Assembly: GCF_031157275.1 (NCBI RefSeq)
Contig: NZ_JAVIFW010000008.1
Span: forward strand, 248,001-312,000
Direction of reading: 5' to 3'
Origin: Streptomyces sp. LHD-70
Lineage (GTDB): Bacteria > Actinomycetota > Actinomycetes > Streptomycetales > Streptomycetaceae
Length of the DNA stretch: 64,000 nucleotides
Position 1 is the stretch's first letter; each line of letters begins with the position of its first letter. Below, in pieces: positions 42,042-51,386 of this stretch. A program made the position numbers and the translations under genes. The notes under the pieces are model-generated. The model worked only from the letters and a program-made list of their open reading frames with translations. It was not told the DNA's origin and did not search any database.

Positions 42042-43583
42042 TTAAAAGAGAGCAGCCGCCGAGAACCGCAGGACGAGCTGCGGGGCTCCGGACAGGGCGA
42101 CGCCGATGACCGTCGTGAGCACGAGCGCTGCCGCCAGCGGGAAGGGCACCGCGTGCTTCCGCTCGGCCTTCGCCGCTCCTTCGGGCGCTGCTCCTTCAGG
42201 GGCGCGGAAGAGGACCGCGGTCCACTGCAGGTAGTAGTAGAGGGCGATCACGACGTTGAGCGCCATGACGACGGCGAGCCAGCCGAGGCCCGCGTCGACG
42301 GCCGCCGCGAAGACCGTGACCTTCGCGAACAGGCCGATGATGCCCGGCGGGAGTCCGGCCAGGCAGAGCAGGAAGAAGCCGAGGACGAGCGCCGCCAGCG
42401 GACGGTTCGCGTACAGGCCGCGGTAGTCGCTGATGCGGTTCAGGGGCCGGGTGCGGGCGACGAGCGCGGCGACGGCGAACGCGCCGAGGTTCACGGCGGC
42501 GTACATCAGGGCGTACGCGACGGTGGCGCCGATCGCCTTCTCCGTCTCGGCGGGGCTCTCGGCGTACGCGGCCGAGGCGATCGGCACCAGGAGGTAGCCG
42601 GCCTGCCCGACGGAGGACCAGGCGAGGAGGCGGATCGCGCTGTACGCGCGCGTGCCGACCTGTCGCAGGGCGGCGACGTTGCCGACCGTCATGGTGAGTG
42701 CGGCCAGGACGGCGAGCACGGGGCCCCACACGTCGGCGTACGCGGGGAAGGCCACGACGGTGACCAGGATGAGGCCGGTGAAGCCGACCGCCTTGCCGAC
42801 GACGGAGAGGTACGCCGCGACCGGGAGCGGCGCGCCGATGTACGTGTCGGGCACCCAGAAGTGGAAGGGCACCGCGGCCGTCTTGAAGGCGAAGCCGACG
42901 AGGGTGAGGGCCACACCGGTCTGCGCGAGGATGTGCAGCTGTCCGTCGACCTCGCCGAGCCTGGCGGCGACCTCCGTGAGGTGCAGGGTGCCGGTCGCCG
43001 CGTACACGAAGCTGATGCCCATGAGGCTGACGGCGGTGGCGGTGACGGAGGACAGGAAGAACTTCAGGGCCGCCTCGGAGGAGCGCCGGTCGCCGCGCTT
43101 GATGCCGACGAGGGCGAAGGCCGGCAGGGAGGCGACCTCCAGGGCCACGATCAGGGTGGCGAGGTCGCGCGATGCGGGCAGCAGGGCCGCGCCCGCCGCG
43201 GAGGCGAGCAGCAGAAACCAGAACTCCCCTTCGGGGAGTGCCTTGTTGTCCTTCAGCGGGCTCACGGAGAGGAGGGCTGTCAGCAGGGCACCGGCGATGA
43301 CCAGGAACTGGATGACGACGGTGAAGCGGTCGGCGGTGTAGCTGCACACGTCCGCGTCGCCGACCAGGCAGAAGGTGGCGCGGTCGCCGTCGAGCAGCGG
43401 CAGCAGTGACAGGCCCGCGGCCACGAGACCGGCGAGGGAGATCCACGCCAGGAGTGTCTTGTTGTCCTCGCGCACGAACAGGTCGGCGACGAGGACGACC
43501 AGGGCGACGACGGCCGCGATGGTGGGCGGTGCGATCGCCACCCAGTCGACGTTCTGGACGAGGCTTGCGGCGGCTGCGGTCAT
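42042..43583 (-). CDS. nuoN: NADH-quinone oxidoreductase-type subunit N
   Basis: 513 residues, about 14 predicted transmembrane segments. Antiporter-like features: the Glu in LIVALEVASLPAFALVG and the helix-7 Lys in GFAFKTAAVPFHFWVPDTYIG are present. Start overlaps the nuoM stop (ATGA). Last gene of the ten-gene operon. It would form a proton channel of the membrane arm. Confidence 0.92.
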   Translation of the reverse strand: MTAAAASLVQNVDWVAIAPPTIAAVVALVVLVADLFVREDNKTLLAWISLAGLVAAGLSLLPLLDGDRATFCLVGDADVCSYTADRFTVVIQFLVIAGALLTALLSVSPLKDNKALPEGEFWFLLLASAAGAALLPASRDLATLIVALEVASLPAFALVGIKRGDRRSSEAALKFFLSSVTATAVSLMGISFVYAATGTLHLTEVAARLGEVDGQLHILAQTGVALTLVGFAFKTAAVPFHFWVPDTYIGAPLPVAAYLSVVGKAVGFTGLILVTVVAFPAYADVWGPVLAVLAALTMTVGNVAALRQVGTRAYSAIRLLAWSSVGQAGYLLVPIASAAYAESPAETEKAIGATVAYALMYAAVNLGAFAVAALVARTRPLNRISDYRGLYANRPLAALVLGFFLLCLAGLPPGIIGLFAKVTVFAAAVDAGLGWLAVVMALNVVIALYYYLQWTAVLFRAPEGAAPEGAAKAERKHAVPFPLAAALVLTTVIGVALSGAPQLVLRFSAAALF

Positions 43584-45157
43584 GCCTTTCCTCCTGCGAG
43601 GAGCTGCTGCACGGCCGGGTCGGTGAGGCCGAGCAGCAGCGCGGGCCAGAGTCCGGCGAGAACGGTGAGGGCGACGAGCGGGGTCCAGGCGGCGAACTCG
43701 TAGCCCCGGACGTCGGCGATCTTCGGGGCGGTCGGTTCGGGGGTGGCGCCCATGCAGACGCGGCGTACGACGATCAGCATGTACGCGGCGGTCAGGAGCG
43801 TGCCGAAGGCGCCGATCGCCATGAACGTGAGGAAGGCCGGCCGGCTCAGGCCGTCGGCGGGGTCGAAGGCGCCGAACAGGGCGAGCATCTCGCCCCAGAA
43901 TCCCGCGAGTCCGGGCAGTCCGAGCGAGGCGACGGCGCCGAAGGCGAGCAGTGCGCCGAAACGGGGCGCCTTGCCGTAGAGGGCGGCGCCGGTCTGTTCG
44001 GCGAGCGCGTCGAGGTCGGTGCTGCCGGTGCGGTCCTTGAGCGCGCCGACGAGGAAGAACAGCAGGCCCGTGATGAGGCCGTGGGCGATGTTGGCGAACA
44101 GCGCGCCGTTCACGCCGGTCGGGGTCATCGAGGCGATGCCGAGCAGCACGAAGCCCATGTGGCCGACGGACGAGTACGCGATGAGCCGCTTGAGGTCGCC
44201 CTTCGCGCCGCGCTTGGCGAGCGCGAGGCAGGCGAGCGACCCGTAGATGATCCCGACGACCGCGAAGGCGGCGAGGTACGGCGCGAACTCCCGCATTCCG
44301 TCAGGGGTGATGGGGAGGATGATCCGGACGAACCCGTACGTACCCATCTTCAGCAGGACGCCGGCGAGGAGGACTGAGCCGACGGTGGGAGCGGCCGTGT
44401 GGGCGTCCGGGAGCCAGCTGTGCAGCGGCCACATCGGGGTTTTGACGGCCAGTCCGATCCCGATCGCCAAAGCGGCGATGACCTGCACGGATGTGGTCAG
44501 CCCACGGCCGTTGTCAGTGGCGAGTGCCATCATGTCGAACGTGCCTGAGTCGAGGCCGACGAGGAGCAGTCCGAGCAGCATCACGACCGAACCGAGGAGG
44601 GTGAAGAGGATGAACTTCCAGGCGGCCGACCGCCGTTGATCACCTCCCCACCGGGCGATCAGGAAGTACATCGGGATGAGGACCATCTCGAACGCGAGGA
44701 AGAACAGCAGCAGATCGAGGACGGCGAAGGTCGCGAGGGTGCCGGACTCGAGGACCAGCAGCAGCGCGACAAATGCCTTGGGAGACGGGCCCGTAGGCAT
44801 CTTGAAGTAGCTGTAGAGCGCGCAGAGGAAGGTCAGCAGCGCGGTCAGGACGAGAAGGGGGAGCGAGATGCCGTCGACGCCGAGATGGATCCGCACGTCG
44901 AGCGCGGGGATCCAGCTGATGTCGGTCGTGGCCTGCATACGCGCGGGCTCGTCGTGATCGAAGCCCGCGGCTAGGGCGAGCGCGGCGAGGAGCACGACTC
45001 CGGTGACGGTCACGCCGTGCCGCAGCACGGCCTGGTCCGGTGACTTGCCCCGCAGTCCGGGCGGGGCGGGCAGCAGGGCGGCGCCCGCGCCGAGGAGCGG
45101 GAGGACCACCACGAGAGCGAGGAGGTACTGCATGACGGTGTCGTTGATATCGATCAC
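43580..45157 (-). CDS. nuoM: NADH-quinone oxidoreductase-type subunit M
   Basis: 525 residues from a GTG at 45157 (GGGAG upstream); an ATG eight codons in is an alternative. The conserved Glu in FFLAFEMVLIPMYFLIARW and Lys in AVKTPMWPLHSWLPDAHT are intact, so proton channel chemistry is plausible. Three bases separate it from nuoL. Confidence 0.93.
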   Translation of the reverse strand: MIDINDTVMQYLLALVVVLPLLGAGAALLPAPPGLRGKSPDQAVLRHGVTVTGVVLLAALALAAGFDHDEPARMQATTDISWIPALDVRIHLGVDGISLPLLVLTALLTFLCALYSYFKMPTGPSPKAFVALLLVLESGTLATFAVLDLLLFFLAFEMVLIPMYFLIARWGGDQRRSAAWKFILFTLLGSVVMLLGLLLVGLDSGTFDMMALATDNGRGLTTSVQVIAALAIGIGLAVKTPMWPLHSWLPDAHTAAPTVGSVLLAGVLLKMGTYGFVRIILPITPDGMREFAPYLAAFAVVGIIYGSLACLALAKRGAKGDLKRLIAYSSVGHMGFVLLGIASMTPTGVNGALFANIAHGLITGLLFFLVGALKDRTGSTDLDALAEQTGAALYGKAPRFGALLAFGAVASLGLPGLAGFWGEMLALFGAFDPADGLSRPAFLTFMAIGAFGTLLTAAYMLIVVRRVCMGATPEPTAPKIADVRGYEFAAWTPLVALTVLAGLWPALLLGLTDPAVQQLLAGGKA

Positions 45158-45160
45158 GGC

Positions 45161-47194
45161 TCAGGCTCCCGCTGCGACGAGTACGGCGGTGACGGCCAGG
45201 ACGGCGGATCCGGCGAGCAGCACGCTCAGATAGGTCTGCACATTGCCGGTCTGGGCGCGGCGGGCGGCCGCGCCGAGCCAGCGGGGCAGGGTGCCCGCGC
45301 CGCGCACGTACGTGTCCACGACCTCGCGGTCGAGGAAGCGGACGACGGTGGCCAGGAACTGGGTGGGGCGGACGAACAGCGCGGAGTAGACCGCATCCGC
45401 CCGGAAGCCGACGGCCGCGTGGCGGTGCAGCGGGCCGAGCAGCAGGCGGCCCGGGTCGGCCGGGTCCGGTGCGGAGGCGATCGAGCCGTACGCGGGGGTG
45501 TGCGTGGCGATCGCCTCGGCTTCGGAGACGGCGGGCTCGGCACCCGGGTGGGCGGCGACGGCGCCCACGGGGACGCGGGCGGCCAGGGCCGTGGTGTGCC
45601 GCCAGGTGCCGTAGGTGACGAGTCCGCCGACCAGGGTGAGGCCGGTGGCGAGGACGGAGGTGGTGAGGGTCGGCGTGAGCGAGCGGCCGTCGAACCAGTC
45701 GGGGAGCACTCCGACGGTGATGCCGAAGACGAGGGAGGGAACGGCGAGCACCCATAGGACGACGTTCATCACGACCGGCTGCCTGCCGTGGTCCGGGGCC
45801 TCGACCACACCTGGGACGGGGTGGGGTCCGGTGACGGGCGGGCGGAAGGCGAGCAGCCACAGCCGCGTCGCGTAGGCGGCGGTCAGCACGGCGGCGAGGA
45901 GGCCGGAGACGAGCACGATCCAGCCCGCCGATCCGGGGGCGGACTCGGTGTGGCCGGTGGCCGCGTGCTCGGCGGCGCCGAGGACGGCCTCCTTGGAGAA
46001 GAAGCCGCTGAAGGGCGGGATCGCGGCGAGCGCGAGCAGCGCCACGGTCATCGTCCAGAACGCGTCGGGGATCCGGTCCCGCAGGCCCGTCATACGGGAC
46101 ATCGCGGCAAGGGAGTTGGTGCCGGCGGCGTGGATGATCACGCCGGCGGCGAGGAAGAGCAGCGCCTTGAAGGCGCCGTGCGAGAGGAGGTGGAAGACGG
46201 CCGCGCCACGGTCGCCGACGGCCAGGGCGCCGGTCATGTAGCCGAGTTGGCCGACGGTCGAGTACGCGAGGACGCGCTTGATGTCGTCCTGCGCGAGGGC
46301 CGCGAGCGCCGAGCCGACCATCGTGACGGCGGCCATCACGGCGAGGACGACCAGCGCGGCGGCGGACGCGGCGAAGACGGGGAGGAGACGGGCCACGAAG
46401 TACACACCGGCGGCGACCATCGTCGCGGCGTGGATCAGCGCGGAGACCGGGGTGGGGCCGGCCATCGCGTCGGGCAGCCAGGTGTGCAGCGGGAACTGCG
46501 CCGACTTGCCCGCCACGCCCGCGAGGAGGAGCAGGGCGATCAGCGTGGGGTGGTCGAGGCCGCCGGTCGCGACGGCGTCGAGGACCCTCGTGATGCGGAA
46601 GGACCCGGCGTCGGCGGCGAGGGCGAACAGACCGATCAGGAAGGGGACATCGCCGAGCTTGGTGACCAGGAAGGCCTTCAGGGAGGCGGCGCGCGCCTCG
46701 GGCGTCTCCCAGTAGTGGCCGACGAGGAAGTACGAGCAGATGCCCATGACTTCCCAGCCGACGAGCAGCAGCATCAGGTCGCCGGAGTAGACGACCAGGA
46801 ACATCGCGGAGGTGAACAGCGAGACCAGAGCGGCGTACGAGGGGTAGCGCGGGTCGTCGCGCAGGTAGCCCGTCGAGTAGATCTGCACGCAGGAGGCGAC
46901 GAGGCCGACCAGGACGGCGACGAGGACGGCGAAGCCGTCGAGGTGCAGGGCGAGTTCGATCGGCACGGAGCCGGTGGGCGTGAGCTCGGTGGCCGCGTCG
47001 ACGGGGCGGATGCCGCCGCCGGCGCCGCCGCCCTGACGTACCGCGATCAGTACGGCGATGACGGCCGACAGCAGGGTGGGCAGCACCGCGAGGGGGCGGA
47101 CGAAGCCGGGGGCCTTGCGGCCGAGGAGCAGTCCGGCGGCGGCGCTGAGGAACGGCAGAAGGGGGACGAGAACGGCGAGGGTCGTGGTGGTCAC
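45161..47194 (-). CDS. nuoL: NADH-quinone oxidoreductase-type subunit L
   Basis: 677 residues from a GTG at 47194 that overlaps the nuoK stop by four bases. Antiporter core residues are present: Glu in LLVGWEVMGICSYFLVG and Lys in AGKSAQFPLHTWLPDAMAG. The C-terminal part is long enough for the lateral helix that ties the membrane arm together in complex I. Confidence 0.93.
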   Translation of the reverse strand: MTTTTLAVLVPLLPFLSAAAGLLLGRKAPGFVRPLAVLPTLLSAVIAVLIAVRQGGGAGGGIRPVDAATELTPTGSVPIELALHLDGFAVLVAVLVGLVASCVQIYSTGYLRDDPRYPSYAALVSLFTSAMFLVVYSGDLMLLLVGWEVMGICSYFLVGHYWETPEARAASLKAFLVTKLGDVPFLIGLFALAADAGSFRITRVLDAVATGGLDHPTLIALLLLAGVAGKSAQFPLHTWLPDAMAGPTPVSALIHAATMVAAGVYFVARLLPVFAASAAALVVLAVMAAVTMVGSALAALAQDDIKRVLAYSTVGQLGYMTGALAVGDRGAAVFHLLSHGAFKALLFLAAGVIIHAAGTNSLAAMSRMTGLRDRIPDAFWTMTVALLALAAIPPFSGFFSKEAVLGAAEHAATGHTESAPGSAGWIVLVSGLLAAVLTAAYATRLWLLAFRPPVTGPHPVPGVVEAPDHGRQPVVMNVVLWVLAVPSLVFGITVGVLPDWFDGRSLTPTLTTSVLATGLTLVGGLVTYGTWRHTTALAARVPVGAVAAHPGAEPAVSEAEAIATHTPAYGSIASAPDPADPGRLLLGPLHRHAAVGFRADAVYSALFVRPTQFLATVVRFLDREVVDTYVRGAGTLPRWLGAAARRAQTGNVQTYLSVLLAGSAVLAVTAVLVAAGA

Positions 47195-47598
47195 GCGGTG
47201 GCCTCGGCCTTCTGCGCGGCGGCGGTCGCGTCGGGGTGGGTCGCGTCGGCGGCGCCGTCGGGTGCCGCTTCGTCGAGGCCCGCGGGGCCGGGGGACTCGG
47301 CGGTGTCGCGGAGGCGGTCGACGTCGGACGTGCCGCGGTTGCGGTACACCATCAGCACGATGGCCAGGCCGATGCCGATCTCGGCGGCGGCGATGGCGAT
47401 GGTGAAGAGGGTGAGGGCCTGGCCGGCGTGCAGGGTGTCGCGGAGCCAGACGTCGAAGGCGACCAGGTTCAGGTTGACGGCGTTGAGCATCAGCTCGACG
47501 GACATCAGGACCAGGATCGCGTTGCGGCGGGCGAGCACTCCGTACAGGCCGGTGCAGAAGAGCAGGACCGCGAGCACCGCGGGATAGGCGAGATGCAT
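47191..47598 (-). CDS. nuoK: NADH-quinone oxidoreductase-type subunit K
   Basis: 135 residues from the ATG at 47598 (HLAYPAVLAVLLFCTGLYGV follows). Both conserved membrane glutamates are seen, in MSVELMLNAVNLN and AAAEIGIGLAIV. After the usual length of about 100 residues there is a 35-residue Ala/Asp/Pro-rich tail. Overlaps nuoJ by one base. Confidence 0.92.
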   Translation of the reverse strand: MHLAYPAVLAVLLFCTGLYGVLARRNAILVLMSVELMLNAVNLNLVAFDVWLRDTLHAGQALTLFTIAIAAAEIGIGLAIVLMVYRNRGTSDVDRLRDTAESPGPAGLDEAAPDGAADATHPDATAAAQKAEATA

Positions 47599-48368
47599 CA
47601 GCGCTGCTCCTTGTCTGCGGTGTCGGGGGCGGACTTCGCGCCCGCCTCGGGTCCGGTCTTGGCGCCGTCCTCGGGTCCGGTCTTGGCGCCCGCCTCGGGT
47701 CCGGTCTTGGCGCCCGCCTCGGGTCCGGTCTTGGCGCCCGCCTCGGGTCCGGTCTTCGCGGCCGCCCCGGGTCCGGTCTTCGCGGCCGCCCCGGGTCCGG
47801 TCTTCGCGGCGGCCACGTCGGCTTCGTCGTCCTTGTCGGACTTGCGGGAGAGGGCGATCGCGCCGACGAGGGCGGCGAGGAGGAGGACGGAGAGGGCTTC
47901 GAAGGGCAGCACCCAGTGCTGGAAGAGCATCGCGCCGGTGACCGAGGTGGTGCCCTGCGGTGCGTCGAGGTCGATCCACTGGGTGCGGAACGCGTCCACG
48001 ACCACCCACACCAGGGTCGCCGCGGCGGCGACGGCCACGGTGAGGGCGGCCCAGCGGTTGCCCGAATCGGCGTCCGGGGAGCGGCCGATGGGCGCCTTGG
48101 TGAGCATCAGTCCGAAGAGGAGGAGTACGACGACGGAACCGACATAGATCAGGACCTGCACCCACGCGATGAACTCGGCGGTGAGCAGGAGGTATTCGAC
48201 AGCGAGGCCGCCGAGCGTGACGACCAGCCACAGGGCGGCGTGCACGAGTTGCCTCGTGGTGACGGTGACGATCGCCGCCGCGAAGGTGACGAGTCCGACG
48301 AGGAGGAAGGCGATCTCGACGCCGGTCGGCGAGAGGAAACCCTGCGGGGCTGCTGCGGCGAGGGTCAC
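47598..48368 (-). CDS. nuoJ: NADH-quinone oxidoreductase-type subunit J with repeat tail
   Basis: 256 residues from a GTG at 48368 that overlaps the nuoI stop. Five membrane helices (GVEIAFLLVGLVTFAAAIV; VEYLLLTAEFIAWVQVLIY and others) form the NuoJ core to about residue 180. The last 75 residues are hydrophilic repeats of KTGPEAGA/KTGPGAAA encoded by a 24-bp DNA repeat, a feature not found in normal NuoJ. Confidence 0.9.
   Translation of the reverse strand: MTLAAAAPQGFLSPTGVEIAFLLVGLVTFAAAIVTVTTRQLVHAALWLVVTLGGLAVEYLLLTAEFIAWVQVLIYVGSVVVLLLFGLMLTKAPIGRSPDADSGNRWAALTVAVAAAATLVWVVVDAFRTQWIDLDAPQGTTSVTGAMLFQHWVLPFEALSVLLLAALVGAIALSRKSDKDDEADVAAAKTGPGAAAKTGPGAAAKTGPEAGAKTGPEAGAKTGPEAGAKTGPEDGAKTGPEAGAKSAPDTADKEQR
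47642..47811. repeat. 24-bp coding tandem repeat in nuoJ
   Basis: CGGGTCCGGTCTT recurs at 47648, 47672, 47696, 47720, 47744, 47768 and 47792, an exact 24-base period over seven copies. Each unit encodes eight residues (KTGPEAGA-like), so gain or loss of units keeps the frame. Confidence 0.95.
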
Positions 48369-49024
48369 TGCTTGCCCTCCCCTGGCTCGGTCTTCGGGCC
48401 TTCCGTCTTCGGGCCTTCCGTCTTCGGGGCCTCGGCCTGCGGGGCCTCCGCCTTCGGGGACTCCGCCGAGGCCTCGGTCTCGGTCTCGGGCTCGGCCTGC
48501 TGCTGGGTGGCGAGTTTCTCGGCCGCCTTGCGGGCCGCGGCGATCTCCTTGGGCTCTTCCGCGGAGGCGTCGAGGGCGGGCGGGGCGGGGACAGTCCACA
48601 TCCACTCGCGGAGCTTGTCCCGCTCGTGGGTGAGTTCGTGGATGTCCGTCTCCGCGTACTCGAACTCCGGTGACCAGAACAGCGCGTCGAAAGGACAGAC
48701 CTCGATGCAGATACCGCAGTACATGCAGAGCGCGAAGTCGATGGCGAAGCGGTCGAGGACGTTGCGGCTGCGTTCGCGGCCGCCCGGGGTGGCGGCGGGG
48801 ACCGTCTCCTTGTGGGAGTCGATGTAGATGCACCAGTCCGGGCACTCGCGGGCGCAGAGCATGCAGACCGTGCAGTTCTCCTCGAACAGGCCGATGACAC
48901 CGCGGGTGCGCGGCGGCAGTTCGGGCTGGACGTCGGGGTACTGCTCGGTGACGGTCTTCCGCGTCATCGTGCGGAGGGTGACGGCGAGGCCCTTGGCCAG
49001 GCCGGACCCGGGGATCGGAGGCAT
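48365..49024 (-). CDS. nuoI: NADH-quinone oxidoreductase-type subunit I (2 [4Fe-4S] ferredoxin-like)
   Basis: 219 residues from the ATG at 49024. Two tetracysteine motifs, CTVCMLCARECP and CMYCGICIEVCP, would hold clusters N6a and N6b that carry electrons toward NuoB. A C-terminal extension of about 65 residues (EPETETEASAESPKAEAP and EGPKTEGPKTE) is low-complexity. Overlaps nuoH by one base and nuoJ by four. Confidence 0.93.
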   Translation of the reverse strand: MPPIPGSGLAKGLAVTLRTMTRKTVTEQYPDVQPELPPRTRGVIGLFEENCTVCMLCARECPDWCIYIDSHKETVPAATPGGRERSRNVLDRFAIDFALCMYCGICIEVCPFDALFWSPEFEYAETDIHELTHERDKLREWMWTVPAPPALDASAEEPKEIAAARKAAEKLATQQQAEPETETEASAESPKAEAPQAEAPKTEGPKTEGPKTEPGEGKQ

Positions 49025-49992
49025 TACTGGATCGCCACCTTCACGATTCCGGTGAGCGCGATCTGCGCGAGGGCGAGCGGGACGAGCGTGGTCCAGGCGA
49101 GCTTCTGCAACTGGTCCTCGCGGAGACGGGGGTACGAGACGCGCAGCCAGATGACGAGGAAGGCGAGGACGGCCGTCTTGAGCAGGGTCCACACCCAGCC
49201 GAGCCCGTCGGCACCCCACGGCCCGTGCCAGCCGCCCAGGAAGAGGACGGTGGTCAGGCCGCACAGGACGACGATCCCGGCGTACTCGGCGAGGAGGAAG
49301 AGGGCGAAGCGGAGACCGGTGTACTCGGTGTACGCGCCGAAGATGATCTCCGAGTCGGCCACCGGCATGTCGAACGGCGGGCGTTGCAGCTCGGCGAGGC
49401 CGGCCACGAAGAAGACCAGGGCGCCGACGATCTGCCAGGGCAGCCACCACCACTCGAAGGCCTCGACGATGCCCGGCAGGGAGACGGTCCCCGCGGCCAT
49501 CGCCACGGAGGCGGCGGTGAGCAGCATCGGCAGTTCGTAGGCGAGGAGTTGGGCGGCGGTACGCAGGCCGCCCAGGAGGGAGAATTTGTTGGCGGAGGCC
49601 CAGCCGGCCATGAGCGATCCGAGTACGCCCACGCCCATGACGGCGAGTACGAAGAAGAGACCCGCGTCCACGACCTCGCCGACGGCTCCCTCGCCGGGGC
49701 CGATCGGGATGGCGACGAGGACCAGGAGGTAGGGCAGGAGGGCGACGGCCGGGGCGAGCTGGAAGATACGGCGGTCGGCGCCCGTGGGTACGACGTCTTC
49801 CTTCTGGGCGAACTTGACGCCGTCGGCGACGAGTTGGGCCCAGCCGTGGAACCCGCCCGCGTGCATGGGGCCGAGGCGGCCCTGCATATGGGCCATCACC
49901 TTGTGCTCGGTCTGACCGATGACGAGGGGCAGGACCAGGAAGACGGCGAAGACGACGAGGAGTCGCAGGGCGACGTCGAGGGCGTCGTTCAT
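49024..49992 (-). CDS. nuoH: NADH-quinone oxidoreductase-type subunit H
   Basis: 322 residues with about eight membrane helices. MQGRLGPMHAGGFHGWAQLV and ADGVKFAQKEDVVP match the quinone-proximal N-terminal signature. The acidic loop, in canonical proteins PFD-x-PEAExE, reads PFDMPVADSE here, so the first Glu is Val and the second is Asp. ATGA overlap with nuoC. It normally links the quinone site to proton pumping. Confidence 0.93.
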   Translation of the reverse strand: MNDALDVALRLLVVFAVFLVLPLVIGQTEHKVMAHMQGRLGPMHAGGFHGWAQLVADGVKFAQKEDVVPTGADRRIFQLAPAVALLPYLLVLVAIPIGPGEGAVGEVVDAGLFFVLAVMGVGVLGSLMAGWASANKFSLLGGLRTAAQLLAYELPMLLTAASVAMAAGTVSLPGIVEAFEWWWLPWQIVGALVFFVAGLAELQRPPFDMPVADSEIIFGAYTEYTGLRFALFLLAEYAGIVVLCGLTTVLFLGGWHGPWGADGLGWVWTLLKTAVLAFLVIWLRVSYPRLREDQLQKLAWTTLVPLALAQIALTGIVKVAIQ

Positions 49993-51386
49993 GCGGGGTC
50001 GCCTCCGGCAGGGGTGTCTTCGTCGGGGGTTTCGGGCGCGGGCGGGGTTTTGGGAGCGGCTGGGGTGTCGGGCTTGGCCGGGGTCTTGGGCTCGGCCGGG
50101 GTCTTGGGCTCAGCCGGAGCCTCGGGCTCGGCCGACGACTCGGGCTCGGCCGACGACTCAGCCGGAGCCTCGGGCTCGGCCGACGACTCAGCCGGAGCCT
50201 CGGGCTCGGCCGCGGCGGCCTCGGAGCTGTCCGTGCTCTCCGGCTCGTCGAACGTGGGCCGGGGGTTGTGCCATGGGGCGTCGGAGCTACGGGGCGGCGT
50301 GGGCTTCTCGGACGGCTCCGATGCACCCGCCTCCGACGGCTGCGACGCCTTCGACGGCTCCGTCGGCGGCGTGTCCCGCTGCGAGGTCGAGCCCTGGCTC
50401 GCGCTGCGGGAACGGCGCGGAGGGGACGAGGCAGCAGGTGAGGGCGAGGGCGAAGGTGAAGGCGTACACGATTCGGTCCCGGCCGCAGCCTGACCGGCCG
50501 CGCCCTGATCGGCCTGACCGGCCGCGCCCTGACCCACCTGCCCGGCCTGCCCGGCCGCGGCCTGGCTCGCCGACCCCTGCGAAGCGCTGCGCGTACGGCG
50601 AGGGCGCGTCGTCGCGGCCTCGCCGGAAGAGGTCTCGCCGGAAGGGGTCTCGCCCGAAGGGGCCTCGCCGGGAGCGCTCGTCTGGCTGGCCGAGCCCGCG
50701 CTCGCCGAGCGGGTACGCCGAGCCGGACGCTCCCCGGCCCCGCCACCGGCACCCGCACCCGCACCCGCCGCACGCGCACCCCGAGCCGGACGCGCCGGCG
50801 CAGGCGGCAACTGGCCCTTCAGCGGGCCCCATTCGTTGGGGTCGGGCACGCCGGGCGGAAGCATCTGGCGCCGCTTGGGCGCGCCGTGCGCGGCCCCCGC
50901 CGCAGACTCCCCCGGCTCCTTGGCGCCCGGCCACGCCTTCACGACCCGCGCCGCGAGCACGAAGTCCTTGCGCAGCGGGTGGCCCTCGAAGCCGTCGGGC
51001 AGCAGCAGCGGGTCGAGCCCGGGGTGGCCGGTGAAGTCGACGCCGAACATCTCGTGGGTCTCGCGCTCGTGCCAGGCGGCGCCCGCGTAGACGTCGACGG
51101 CGGAGGCGAGCACCGGTGCCGCGTGCGGGACGGTCGTACGGACGAGGAGGCGGCGTACCGGATGGAGGGCCACCACATGAGCGGAGACGCGGAAGCCGGT
51201 GCCCGGTTCGTCGACCGCGCTGAGCCAGTCGAAATACGTGCAGCCTAGCCGGGTGCGGGCCGTGAGCAGGGCCGTCGTCCAGGTCTCGGCGGGGACGTCG
51301 ACGGTGAGCAGGTCGTACGACTCCTCGGCGGTCGCGTCCGGGCCGAAGAGTTCGGTGACCTCGTCGGGAAGCCAGCCGGTCGTCAT
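49989..51386 (-). CDS. nuoC: NADH-quinone oxidoreductase-type subunit C with a 270-residue low-complexity tail
   Basis: 465 residues from the ATG at 51386. The first 190 residues are a proper NuoC domain ending with HERETHEMFGVDFTGHPGLD and GFEGHPLRKDF. The remainder is rich in Ala, Pro, Ser, Glu and Thr (EPEAPAESSAEPEAPAESS; PKTPAEPKTPAKPDTP), partly from 30-bp DNA repeats near 50090-50215. In most operons nuoD follows or is fused to nuoC; here nuoH follows directly and the tail has no NuoD similarity. Confidence 0.88.
   Translation of the reverse strand: MTTGWLPDEVTELFGPDATAEESYDLLTVDVPAETWTTALLTARTRLGCTYFDWLSAVDEPGTGFRVSAHVVALHPVRRLLVRTTVPHAAPVLASAVDVYAGAAWHERETHEMFGVDFTGHPGLDPLLLPDGFEGHPLRKDFVLAARVVKAWPGAKEPGESAAGAAHGAPKRRQMLPPGVPDPNEWGPLKGQLPPAPARPARGARAAGAGAGAGGGAGERPARRTRSASAGSASQTSAPGEAPSGETPSGETSSGEAATTRPRRTRSASQGSASQAAAGQAGQVGQGAAGQADQGAAGQAAAGTESCTPSPSPSPSPAASSPPRRSRSASQGSTSQRDTPPTEPSKASQPSEAGASEPSEKPTPPRSSDAPWHNPRPTFDEPESTDSSEAAAAEPEAPAESSAEPEAPAESSAEPESSAEPEAPAEPKTPAEPKTPAKPDTPAAPKTPPAPETPDEDTPAGGDPA

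Noticed and set aside
45788..47587. A 599-codon plus-strand frame opposite nuoL/nuoK
   Set aside because: Very Gly/Glu/Asp/Arg-rich shadow; the minus strand has clear NuoL and NuoK.
49989..51386. NuoC tail as a frameshifted nuoD
   Set aside because: No NuoD motif appears in any frame of 49989-50800; all three frames are low-complexity or shadow.
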